Shown: in pieces, positions 1 to 7,107 of the stretch
How positions within the stretch are numbered: the stretch's first letter is position 1
Layout of the letters: every line of letters starts with the position of its first letter
Assembly (NCBI GenBank): GCA_964483155.1
Contig: CAZAAC010000059.1
Coordinates: forward strand, 1-12,491
From: JAAYYM01 sp964483155
Lineage (GTDB): Bacteria > Bacillota > Clostridia > Lachnospirales > Lachnospiraceae
Direction: 5' to 3'
Length of the DNA: 12,491 nucleotides
Position numbers and translations under genes: made by a program
The notes under the pieces: model-generated
Told to the model about the DNA's origin: nothing
What the model saw: only the letters and a program-made list of their open reading frames with translations
Database searches by the model: none

Positions 1-82
1 GGAGTCCTTTTGAATTTTCAGGGTTGGTTTATACTGTTTAGTTATCAAGGTGCATTTTTTCGTGTCTTGCTTGACACGCAAC
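1..82 (-). other. 5' leader of a probable rRNA operon running off the left edge
   Basis: Read on the minus strand, this segment follows the P2 promoter. It contains a small hairpin (arms 73-78 and 61-66, six perfect pairs, six-base loop) and then an ACCTTGATAACTAAACAG-like stretch at about 35-51. That stretch resembles the CTTTGAAAACT-type boxA/processing sequences found ahead of 16S and 23S genes in Firmicutes. No protein frame here is credible. The tandem promoters upstream and the position beyond gyrBA fit an rRNA operon whose 16S gene would begin left of position 1. No rRNA sequence itself is in the window, so the identity is inferred. A tRNA cluster is the main alternative. Confidence 0.6.
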
Positions 83-88
83 TTGTAC

Positions 89-117
89 ATAATAACACGG
101 GTATTTCATCAAGTCAA
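89..117 (-). promoter_or_regulatory. Promoter P2 of the probable rRNA operon
   Basis: On the minus strand there is a -35 TTGACT (112-117), a 17-base spacer and a -10 TATTAT (89-94). A TG one base upstream of the -10 gives an extended -10. The DNA just upstream of the -35 (about 121-157) is very A-rich on this strand and could act as an UP element, as at many rRNA promoters. Transcription would start near 82-83 and run left into the leader. This is the promoter-proximal member of a tandem pair; the -10 boxes of P1 and P2 lie 101 bp apart, close to the spacing known for Bacillus rrn promoters. Confidence 0.75.
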
Positions 118-157
118 TACTTATTTTTTCTTTTTTTTTATCTTTTATTTTTGCAAA

Positions 158-189
158 ATAATTCCACCCATACCCGCGGGTGGAATTAT
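158..189 (-). terminator. Hairpin after yfhO copy 1, likely terminator, overlapping the P1 start region
   Basis: A perfect 12-bp inverted repeat (158-169 with 178-189) encloses an 8-base loop. On the minus strand it is followed only by a short T run (ATTATTTTGC). It lies 55 bp beyond the yfhO copy 1 stop and could end read-through transcripts. It also covers the predicted start point of promoter P1, so a transcript from P1 would contain only part of the stem. It may therefore act as an operator or start-site structure instead. The short T run keeps confidence moderate. Confidence 0.5.
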
Positions 190-219
190 ATTATAACACT
201 GTAAAATCAAGCTTGTCAA
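190..219 (-). promoter_or_regulatory. Promoter P1 of the probable rRNA operon
   Basis: On the minus strand there is a perfect -35 TTGACA (214-219), an 18-base spacer and a perfect -10 TATAAT (190-195), with TG one base upstream of the -10 (extended -10). A second, overlapping TATAAT lies at 185-190. The -35 begins 25 bp after the yfhO copy 1 stop. Transcription would start around 181-184, inside the inverted repeat at 158-189. The quality of the boxes and the second promoter about 100 bp downstream fit the tandem P1/P2 arrangement of Firmicute rRNA operons. Confidence 0.8.
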
Positions 220-244
220 CGCTTTTTTGTTTAAATCTTTATTT

Positions 245-2836
245 TTATTTTTTACTTTGTTTATTTAATTTTTTCTCTTTTTTCTTATCATAGACATATA
301 CCACTAATATAGCAAATATAGCTATTAATGTAACTGGGATCCCTATATATAGTCCAACAGGAACATACCACATTTCAATAACATGTTTCCCTGAATCTAA
401 TTTTATTGCCATAAGTGCATCTAAAACTTCAAATGTCTCTACCTTTCTTCCATCAACCTTTACTATCCAATCTTTTTCGTAAGGAAGCGTTATCATCAAA
501 TAGTCATATGCATCTGTCATTTGAACAGTTCCTTTTAAATGAGAACTACTTATTTTCTCTGGTGACCACTTAACAATTTCAGATTGCTGATACCATTTTG
601 CAATTGCTTCTTTATCTTCATAATAAAAGTAAGCATCATCTATTGTTATGGTATTCAAATTGGTTTTTACTTGCACACGAACTTCATCTCCAATTTTGAA
701 ATCACCTATTTCATCAATATCCCAATCATATATTGTAAAATAGTCTCCCTTATAAGTTTCGTTTACATAAATATCAGCATCTTGTACATATGGAGCTGTA
801 AAATATATATATAGAAGATTCTCATTATCTACTTTTATTTTATATTCCAAAAAAGCTTCTTTCTCTGTATCAATTTTAGTATAAACATTGCCCTTTTTAT
901 TCAAATTTACTGTGTTTATTTCAACAACATCAGCCTGTGACAAAATTTGATTATTTTTTGATTTAAAACTATCCGCTATTTCATTTTGAATTTCAAACAA
1001 ATTTCTATTCGCCATATTAACATTATCAATATCTTTTGTAATGCCAAATCCTAGTGGCAATACATAGGGATTCTCAAATTCATAGTATGGATATTTAACT
1101 GAAATTCTCTCATATGGTTTTCCTATTGCATCCCATTGAGACAATAAATACTTTACACCTAAAAAGCAATCTGTAAACGTAGTACTTCCATCATTATAAT
1201 ATGACCAATCGCCATAATTACGAAATCCCATTCTTCCCATAAATACTGTAACATCATTTTTTTCAACAGAGCTAAAGTGTGATAATCCATTATAACTAAA
1301 TTGCATTGCATCATTATGAGTACGCCTAAAAGTTTTTTCCATTCTATAAAAACTTTGATCGCTATCTTTTATATCACTGATTATGATATCTGCTTCAGAT
1401 ATATACTTTACATATTCATCCATATTATCGACTGGATATTTTGAAATGGATGAAATAGCATTAGAAACAAGATCGAAACCTTGAATGAGCAAAATTGTAA
1501 TAATACATATTGTTTTCCATTTTGGCTTATTCTCATATAAAAATATTAATATCAGAAGAGAAGCCATCACTATGGCATTATAAAGTAATATTCTTCCGCC
1601 GATATAAGTTTCGACAAAAAAATGTAAATATATAGAATAAATAAAAAAGATGCCAAATATCAAAAATAACTTACTTTTCTTAATTATCGTATCTTTTATT
1701 TCCATATAACCAAAATATGCATAATGCAACATCATAAAACTAAATACAAATGCATTCCTGTGAGGAAATCCAATAGGATCATTAAAACCGTGCCAGATAA
1801 TGTTTATAGAATGAATACAAAATCCTAAAAGAAGAATTGTAAGAAAACATATTGCTAATACTCTCTCTCTAAATAATGTGTTCTCATTTAGCAAAAATAT
1901 CAATACAAAAATAACTGCAAGAATACCCACATATAGCAAAGGCTTTCCATCTGAAATATTACCATCAAAAGATAGTGAATATAATTGTGTAAAAATATCT
2001 TTCATTTTAAACTTATAATAAAACGTCAATCCTGATAATGCGGCACCGTGCTTTTCTCCTGATAATGACAATAGCGTAGGAATAATTTCTATTGCCGTTA
2101 AAGCACCCGCTAATAAAGATGTTACTATAAAAGAAACGATTTGCTTACAATAATTTCTGATTTGCTTTATCGTTTTCATTTCCCTTAGCAAATCAAATAT
2201 AAAATACAGTGCTGCAAATAGACAAATCATATATCCAATATAGTAATTAAGAATAATAACACTAGCTAGTGAAAACATATATAAGTATCTATCTTTATAA
2301 TTCTTAACAATTTTATGAATGCCAAGCATAACAAAAGGACATATTGCAATATCAAATGAATATATTGTGCAATTTAAATATGCTACAAAAAATCCAATAA
2401 AAGCATAAGCTGTTGAAAAAATAATGGAAGACCATTGTGGTTTAAATATGTGATTTAGATAATAATTAAAAGAAAAGCCACTAATTCCTGCTGTAATAAT
2501 AATAATGCAAAGAATTCCTATGGGTAATTCTTGGCGTGAGAATAAGAAAAACACGAGACATAAAGGATTTTGTAGATAATAAGAAAAAAATCCAAGCATA
2601 TCGCCGCCCAAATTTTTTGAAAATGTATAAAAAATATTGTTTTCCCCGGACATAATAGACTTGTAGTATGCGTAATAATCAGAAAACTGATATCTCATGT
2701 CTGCAATTAAAATAGATTTTTCACCAAATGGATATACACCCAAATAAATGAATACTACTACCATCAAAATAATTGGAATAATAAACGCCATAATATAAAT
2801 GCTTATTTTAGAATTCTTAATATTAATTCTTCTCAT
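245..2836 (-). CDS. yfhO: YfhO-family polytopic membrane glycosyltransferase (copy 1)
   Basis: This 863-residue protein belongs to the YfhO family of GT-C-type membrane proteins. In Bacillus subtilis, YfhO works with CsbB to put N-acetylglucosamine on lipoteichoic acid on the outer face of the membrane; the acceptor here is unknown. A first membrane helix (about 12-34) is followed by an exposed loop with Asp46 (ILIADMRYQF), the candidate catalytic acid in GT-C enzymes, then NLGGDM (75-80) and SYYLQNP. Many hydrophobic segments run to about residue 455 and include WHGFNDPIGFPHR (348-360). A soluble, presumably extracytoplasmic part spans about 465-825. One helix (about 828-849) and a Lys-rich tail close the protein. 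A GAGG lies 7 bases before the ATG. The terminator of the upstream tRNA leaves only about 27 bp before the ATG, so no separate promoter is evident. It is a paralogue of the gene at 3192-5774. No CsbB-like partner is in the window. Confidence 0.85.
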   Translation of the reverse strand: MRRINIKNSKISIYIMAFIIPIILMVVVFIYLGVYPFGEKSILIADMRYQFSDYYAYYKSIMSGENNIFYTFSKNLGGDMLGFFSYYLQNPLCLVFFLFSRQELPIGILCIIIITAGISGFSFNYYLNHIFKPQWSSIIFSTAYAFIGFFVAYLNCTIYSFDIAICPFVMLGIHKIVKNYKDRYLYMFSLASVIILNYYIGYMICLFAALYFIFDLLREMKTIKQIRNYCKQIVSFIVTSLLAGALTAIEIIPTLLSLSGEKHGAALSGLTFYYKFKMKDIFTQLYSLSFDGNISDGKPLLYVGILAVIFVLIFLLNENTLFRERVLAICFLTILLLGFCIHSINIIWHGFNDPIGFPHRNAFVFSFMMLHYAYFGYMEIKDTIIKKSKLFLIFGIFFIYSIYLHFFVETYIGGRILLYNAIVMASLLILIFLYENKPKWKTICIITILLIQGFDLVSNAISSISKYPVDNMDEYVKYISEADIIISDIKDSDQSFYRMEKTFRRTHNDAMQFSYNGLSHFSSVEKNDVTVFMGRMGFRNYGDWSYYNDGSTTFTDCFLGVKYLLSQWDAIGKPYERISVKYPYYEFENPYVLPLGFGITKDIDNVNMANRNLFEIQNEIADSFKSKNNQILSQADVVEINTVNLNKKGNVYTKIDTEKEAFLEYKIKVDNENLLYIYFTAPYVQDADIYVNETYKGDYFTIYDWDIDEIGDFKIGDEVRVQVKTNLNTITIDDAYFYYEDKEAIAKWYQQSEIVKWSPEKISSSHLKGTVQMTDAYDYLMITLPYEKDWIVKVDGRKVETFEVLDALMAIKLDSGKHVIEMWYVPVGLYIGIPVTLIAIFAILVVYVYDKKKEKKLNKQSKK

Positions 2837-2863
2837 ATAATAACCTCAGATATTCCTTTAAAC

Positions 2864-2894
2864 AAAAAAAGGAACCTTATCGCTAAGATACCTT
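2864..2894 (-). terminator. Intrinsic terminator of the tRNA-Ser gene
   Basis: On the minus strand, AAGG (2891-2894) pairs with CCTT (2869-2872). Inside, after one T-T mismatch, AT pairs with GT and CTTA pairs with TAAG around a GCGA tetraloop. The stem runs directly into a T tract, giving a classic Rho-independent terminator. It lies 19 bp after the tRNA 3' end. Its T tract ends only about 27 bp before the start codon of yfhO copy 1, so that gene is expressed either by read-through or from a promoter not recognised here. Confidence 0.85.
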
Positions 2895-2913
2895 CTGCGA
2901 TATAGAAATGAAA

Positions 2914-3002
2914 CGGAGAAAGAGGGATTTGAACCCTCGCGCCGCTATAAACGACCTATACCCTTAGCAGGGGCACCTCTTCAGCCACTTGAGTATTTCT
3001 CC
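2914..3002 (-). tRNA. tRNA-Ser, anticodon GCU
   Basis: This 89-base gene folds as a class II tRNA. The acceptor stem is GGAGAAA/TTTCTCC with discriminator G at 2914. The D arm is CTC/GAG. The anticodon stem TGCCC/GGGTA holds loop CTGCTAA, with the anticodon GCT at 2966-2968. The long variable arm contains the stem GTCG/CGGC, as expected for serine. The T arm is GAGGG/CCCTC with loop TTCAAAT. It would read AGU and AGC codons. The 3' CCA is not encoded and must be added by CCA nucleotidyltransferase. It has its own promoter (3068-3096) and terminator (2864-2894), making it a single-gene unit set between two yfhO paralogues. Confidence 0.97.
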
Positions 3003-3067
3003 ATAGTATCTGAATCATTGTTTTCTATATCTTTTATTATGTCATAATTACTAATGACGCAAAATTT

Positions 3068-3096
3068 ATTATACTAAAGGGCTTTCTTTTTGTCAA
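3068..3096 (-). promoter_or_regulatory. Consensus promoter for tRNA-Ser
   Basis: On the minus strand a perfect -35 TTGACA (3091-3096), a 17-base spacer and a perfect -10 TATAAT (3068-3073) form an ideal housekeeping-sigma promoter. Transcription would start near 3061, giving a leader of about 59 bases before the mature tRNA 5' end at 3002. The leader holds a small inverted repeat, GTCAT/ATGAC (3054-3058 with 3041-3045). Full-strength boxes are usual for stable RNA genes. Confidence 0.9.
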
Positions 3097-3191
3097 TGAA
3101 TTTTGGCCTGACATTTTTTTGATTATCTTTATAATACTTTGTTTATAGCATTTTAGTATAAATAGACTATGCCTGACTTTCAAATAAATGC
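3097..3191 (-). other. Gap between yfhO copy 2 and the tRNA promoter, no clear terminator
   Basis: This stretch after the yfhO copy 2 stop holds no plausible gene. I see only a distant 7-bp inverted repeat (AGCATTT/AAATGCT on the minus strand, about 32 bases apart) and a weak ATTAT/ATAAT hairpin. Neither is followed by a proper T tract. The fum-plsC-yfhO transcript may therefore continue through the tRNA-Ser gene to the terminator at 2864-2894. Confidence 0.4.
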
Positions 3192-5774
3192 TTAGTTCTT
3201 CTGTCTTTTTCTTGCTTTTGTAATAATAATGCCGCTAATGAAAGAAAGCAATGTAATTACTAGTCCAATATATAATCCTTGCGGAATATAAATTAATTCA
3301 ATAGTATGCCTTCCAGAAGATACTGGAATCGCCATCAAAGCATCCATTACTTGAATTTGTGACACTTTTTTACCATCAACAAATATATTCCATCCTTTTT
3401 CGTATGGTATTGAAAACATTATGTAATTACTATTTTTAACAATAACCTCTCCTTGTAAATGTGAATCTGATAAACAATTGAGATTTATACTATCAACACT
3501 TGCCTTACTAAACCACTTTTTTATTTCTTCTTCATCTTCATAATAGAAGTATGCTTCATTAATGCTTATATTCTCACCTTTTACGTATACTTTAACCGAT
3601 ACACTTTCTCCTTTTTTATAGGAACCAATTTCAATAATATCCCATTTTGTATCTGTAAAGTAATTTCCATATGAAAAATCATTGATTGTAATTTCTGCTG
3701 CCTGCTCTTTTAATGCATCAAAAAAGATATATATCAAATTTTCATCAGTAATATTCAATGTATATTCTATATATGCATCTTCTGCCAATGCAATTTTTTC
3801 ATATTGTTTTGTTCCTTTTTCTTCTGTCAATTTTAGATTTACCAAAGAAATGTCTTTTACTTTAACTTTATTATAAATTTTAAAGTTTTCTTTTCCATTA
3901 ATACTAGCCATTTCATTCTGCAGGACAAATGAATCTTTTTCCGTCATATCTACTGACAAAACTTTTTTCGTTACTCCAAACGCTAAAGGTAATGCATATG
4001 CATTCTCAAATATACTTTTTTCATTTTCTTGATATATTCTCTCATAGGGTTTTCCGGTTGCATCAAATCGAGAAATAAAATATTTTACTCCTAAAAAACT
4101 GTCTGCAAAAGTAGTGCTTCCTTCGTTATAATATGCCCATAGTCCAAAATTACGAAATCCCATTTTTCCCATGAATGTTTTTACATAATCTTTCTCACAG
4201 GAACTGGAGTGTGATAATCCTTTATAATTAAATTGCATGGCATCATTATGTGATCTTTCGAAATTTTTTTCCATGCGGTAAAGGGAAGTGTCTCTTTCTT
4301 TTACATGTTTTATTAATGGCTCAACCTGACTAATATAATTATTATATTCTGACATAGGTACATAATCATCGTACTGCCTAATAGATACTATTGCATTTAC
4401 AGATAAATTAATAATCTGAAGTGTTAGTAAACAAAGAAACAATTTACGACCAGACCAACCATTATAGTTTGCACTAATATAAAAAACCGTGATACTGACA
4501 AATAATACCATATCAAACGCAATACTTTTGAATATCATTGCATTTCTATTACTAAAAAGTAAGTATCCTGAATAAATAATAAAGATACTCCCAACTGGAA
4601 GAAGTGTCTTAAAATGAATATTATAATTTATTATAGTAAATCCTCTACTAGCAATATACAGCAACAAAAAACTAAAATAAAATGCATATCGATAAGGAAA
4701 TCCAACAGGATCATTAAAACCATGCCATATAACATCAAAACTATGGATATAAAAACTTAGTAGCATAACACATATGAATAATAAGGAAATAATTTTTTCT
4801 TTTTTTGAAATACTATTACTAAAAAAATATATTATAACAAATATAATAGCAAAAATACTAACATAAATAAAAGGTAAATTATCATTTGAAGTATTTCCAT
4901 CAAATGCATTTGAATATAATCTTGAAAAAACATCTAGCATTTTAAAATTTCTATAGAATGAAAAAGTTGACCCTGTTGGTATTGTTTTTTGTCCTTGTAA
5001 TGAAAAAACGACTGGAATTAAATCAAATGCCATTAATAATATGCTAAAGACTGAAGATAAAATGTATGAAACAATTACTTTTATATATGATTTTACCTTA
5101 TCTAACGTTTCTACTTCTAATATTAACAGATAAATAAAAAATAACATCGAAAAAATACAAAGCATAAATCCCAAATAGTAATTAAAAAAAACAGATAAGG
5201 ATAACGTGATTATATAAAGTCCTATATCTTGGTAATTCTTAATTATTTTATGTATTCCCAATATTACAAGTGGAAGAAGAAGAATATTATTCAAATAAAT
5301 CGGTAATGTAATATATGCAAAAATATAACCCATAAACCCATATGCCAGTGAAAATATAATAGAAAAAGAAGAAGTATTACTTACTTTATTTAAATAATAA
5401 CAAAATGAAACACTACAACATGCTATCTGCAATATAATTATAATCCATATTCCTAATGGTAAAATTTTATTTGGAAATAATAATAGTAAAAACAAAAAAG
5501 GGTTTTGAAGATAGTAGGCACTAAAACCTATCATATCACCGCCTAAATTTTTACTAAATGTATAAACAAAATGATTTCCTTCTGTTATAACTGTCTTAAA
5601 ATATGCAAAGTAATCATTAAACTGCTTATTAATATCCGAGATTAGTATGGTTCTTTCCCCAAACGGATACATTTTTAAAAAAATCGAAATTATGATCATC
5701 ATAAATACCGAAACTAGAAACGAAATTACACAATATAAAAGCTGCTGCTTATTTAAATGCGTGTCTTTATTCAT
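3192..5774 (-). CDS. yfhO: YfhO-family polytopic membrane glycosyltransferase (copy 2)
   Basis: This 860-residue paralogue matches the protein at 245-2836 along its whole length. It shares the N-terminal helix, the loop with Asp47 (ILISDINKQF), NLGGDM, the AYYLQNP motif, WHGFNDPVGFPYR, the long soluble part and one C-terminal helix. In the soluble segment from YRMEK to GKPYERI about 70% of 82 positions match by eye. Members of the family attach sugars carried on undecaprenyl phosphate to surface polymers such as lipoteichoic acid; the substrate here is not known. AAGGAA sits 6 bases before the ATG. The gene follows plsC by only 15 bp, so it is probably the last gene of the fumA-fumB-plsC operon. 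The two copies differ in context and may serve different acceptors or conditions. Confidence 0.87.
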   Translation of the reverse strand: MNKDTHLNKQQLLYCVISFLVSVFMMIIISIFLKMYPFGERTILISDINKQFNDYFAYFKTVITEGNHFVYTFSKNLGGDMIGFSAYYLQNPFLFLLLLFPNKILPLGIWIIIILQIACCSVSFCYYLNKVSNTSSFSIIFSLAYGFMGYIFAYITLPIYLNNILLLPLVILGIHKIIKNYQDIGLYIITLSLSVFFNYYLGFMLCIFSMLFFIYLLILEVETLDKVKSYIKVIVSYILSSVFSILLMAFDLIPVVFSLQGQKTIPTGSTFSFYRNFKMLDVFSRLYSNAFDGNTSNDNLPFIYVSIFAIIFVIIYFFSNSISKKEKIISLLFICVMLLSFYIHSFDVIWHGFNDPVGFPYRYAFYFSFLLLYIASRGFTIINYNIHFKTLLPVGSIFIIYSGYLLFSNRNAMIFKSIAFDMVLFVSITVFYISANYNGWSGRKLFLCLLTLQIINLSVNAIVSIRQYDDYVPMSEYNNYISQVEPLIKHVKERDTSLYRMEKNFERSHNDAMQFNYKGLSHSSSCEKDYVKTFMGKMGFRNFGLWAYYNEGSTTFADSFLGVKYFISRFDATGKPYERIYQENEKSIFENAYALPLAFGVTKKVLSVDMTEKDSFVLQNEMASINGKENFKIYNKVKVKDISLVNLKLTEEKGTKQYEKIALAEDAYIEYTLNITDENLIYIFFDALKEQAAEITINDFSYGNYFTDTKWDIIEIGSYKKGESVSVKVYVKGENISINEAYFYYEDEEEIKKWFSKASVDSINLNCLSDSHLQGEVIVKNSNYIMFSIPYEKGWNIFVDGKKVSQIQVMDALMAIPVSSGRHTIELIYIPQGLYIGLVITLLSFISGIIITKARKRQKN

Positions 5775-5789
5775 AAATTTTTCCTTGCT

Positions 5790-6503
5790 CTAATTAACAT
5801 TTTCGTATTTTACTATAACTTCACTTATTCTTTCACGTACCATTTTTGCAATATCAATAGACTTTTTTCCAGCATATTCTTCATATAAAATAGGAGACAG
5901 ATAATGCACCTGTACAGTTACTGGCTGAATCGTGTTCTCATCAAATGGCTTATAGGAATCTACTAAAGCAACTGGAACAATTGGACACTTTGCATTCATA
6001 GCAGCTTTAAAGCTTCCTCCCTTAAATTCCAATAACTCATTTTTGTTTCTTGTACGCGTTCCTTCCGCAAAAATCACATAGTTTCTTCCATTTTTTACTT
6101 CTTCTGTCATTTTATTAATAACAGAAAGACCCTGCCTAATATCATTTCTGTCAATTAATTGCCCTTTTAAACAATTTACTACTTGCTTTAATAAAATTAC
6201 ATTCCCTGCTTCTTTTTTCATAACAATACTAAATGGAATTGAGCAACTTTCAATAAGTCCCAAAACATCATATAGTCCTTGATGATTTGGAAACATAATA
6301 AAACCACTTTTTTTTGGTATGTTTTCAGTTCCATAAGCAACTATTGTTATTCTACCTGCATGATTGGCTTGTAATGTTGCTTTTCGGATCAAATTGTACC
6401 TTTGTTCTTCCGAATACTTGTCATGCTTTCCATACCATCCAATCATAATAGTAAAAATAATTGCTCTGAAAAACATACGTAATACCATTAAAGCAATTCT
6501 CAT
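5790..6503 (-). CDS. plsC: 1-acyl-sn-glycerol-3-phosphate acyltransferase (PlsC/LPLAT family)
   Basis: The enzyme transfers an acyl group to lysophosphatidic acid to make phosphatidic acid, the precursor of membrane phospholipids, at the inner face of the membrane. From the ATG at 6503 it has 237 residues, a usual size for the family. A hydrophobic N-terminal anchor (about 1-23) is followed by the catalytic HX4D motif NHQGLYD (73-79), the EGTRTRN phosphate-binding motif (about 147-153), GGSFKAA (about 162-168) and IVPVALVDS. The frame stays open to a TTG at 6545 inside the end of fumB. I prefer the ATG at 6503 because a purine-rich GAGAG lies 7 bases upstream and the family begins with the hydrophobic helix; the 14 extra residues would be a charged, unconserved tail. 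It lies 26 bp after fumB and 15 bp before yfhO copy 2, consistent with co-transcription. The exact acyl acceptor is not provable from sequence. Confidence 0.9.
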   Translation of the reverse strand: MRIALMVLRMFFRAIIFTIMIGWYGKHDKYSEEQRYNLIRKATLQANHAGRITIVAYGTENIPKKSGFIMFPNHQGLYDVLGLIESCSIPFSIVMKKEAGNVILLKQVVNCLKGQLIDRNDIRQGLSVINKMTEEVKNGRNYVIFAEGTRTRNKNELLEFKGGSFKAAMNAKCPIVPVALVDSYKPFDENTIQPVTVQVHYLSPILYEEYAGKKSIDIAKMVRERISEVIVKYENVN

Positions 6504-6529
6504 TCTTTTGCTCTCTTTCTCTTTACTTT

Positions 6530-7084
6530 TTATTCCATACAACAATATTCTTGTATTGCTGTTTCATATAAATCATTTCCTTCACTGTCAATCACAACTA
6601 TTACTGGAAAATCTTTTACTTCTAATTTTCGAATTGCTTCTGTACCCAAATCAGCATATGCGACTATTTCGGATGCTAGTATTTTCTTTGATAAAAGTGC
6701 ACCTGCACCTCCTACTGCTGCAAAGTATACTGCTCCATTTCGTATAATTGCTTCTTTCACATTTTTGCTTCTTTTTCCTTTTCCTATCATACCTTTTTGG
6801 CCAAGATCAAGTAATGCTGGAGTATACTTATCCATTCGACTAGATGTCGTCGGACCCGCAGAACCAATTACCTTACCTTCTCTGGCGGGTGATGGTCCCA
6901 TATAATAAATAATATTATTTTTCAAATTTATCGGTAATTCTATCCCTTTTTCTAGAGCTTCAAACATTCTCTTATGCGCAGCATCACGAGCAGTATATAT
7001 AGTACCTGTAATATATACATAATCACCACTATGTAATTTTTTTGCTTCTTCATCGCTTAAAGGCATCTTTATATATTTATCCAT
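6530..7084 (-). CDS. fumB: Class I fumarate hydratase, beta subunit (C-terminal domain)
   Basis: This 184-residue protein is the small subunit of a two-subunit class I fumarase, the iron-sulfur type that interconverts fumarate and L-malate in the cytoplasm. Visible family motifs are ARDAAHKRM (32-40), GPSPAREGKVIGSAGPTTSSRM (63-84, substrate-binding swivel domain), GKGKRS (101-106) and AVGGAGALLSKKI (123-135). AAGGA lies 7 bases before the ATG at 7084. The gene starts 23 bp after the alpha-subunit gene, the normal order for split class I hydro-lyases. L(+)-tartrate dehydratase (TtdB) is a close relative and cannot be fully excluded; fumarase is more likely as a housekeeping function. Confidence 0.9.
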   Translation of the reverse strand: MDKYIKMPLSDEEAKKLHSGDYVYITGTIYTARDAAHKRMFEALEKGIELPINLKNNIIYYMGPSPAREGKVIGSAGPTTSSRMDKYTPALLDLGQKGMIGKGKRSKNVKEAIIRNGAVYFAAVGGAGALLSKKILASEIVAYADLGTEAIRKLEVKDFPVIVVIDSEGNDLYETAIQEYCCME

Positions 7085-7107
7085 TCGTTTTTCCTTTTTC
7101 CTATCAA

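Noticed and set aside
10..204. Open frame of 64 codons on the plus strand at the left end
   Set aside because: It lies across the rRNA promoters and leader, which read on the other strand, has no ribosome binding site and has low-complexity Phe/Leu-rich sequence from the T-rich DNA.
2914..3002. tRNA-Ser as an integration site for a mobile element
   Set aside because: I found no repeat of the tRNA 3' end elsewhere in the window and no integrase or phage-like gene nearby.
3106..3178. Repeated GCCTGAC heptamer at 3106-3112 and 3172-3178
   Set aside because: Only seven bases match, the flanks differ and there is no further copy pattern; it is probably chance.
6504..6545. Longer plsC starting at a TTG inside the end of fumB
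   Set aside because: It has no Shine-Dalgarno and would add an unconserved charged tail; the ATG at 6503 has a purine-rich upstream site and begins at the usual hydrophobic helix.
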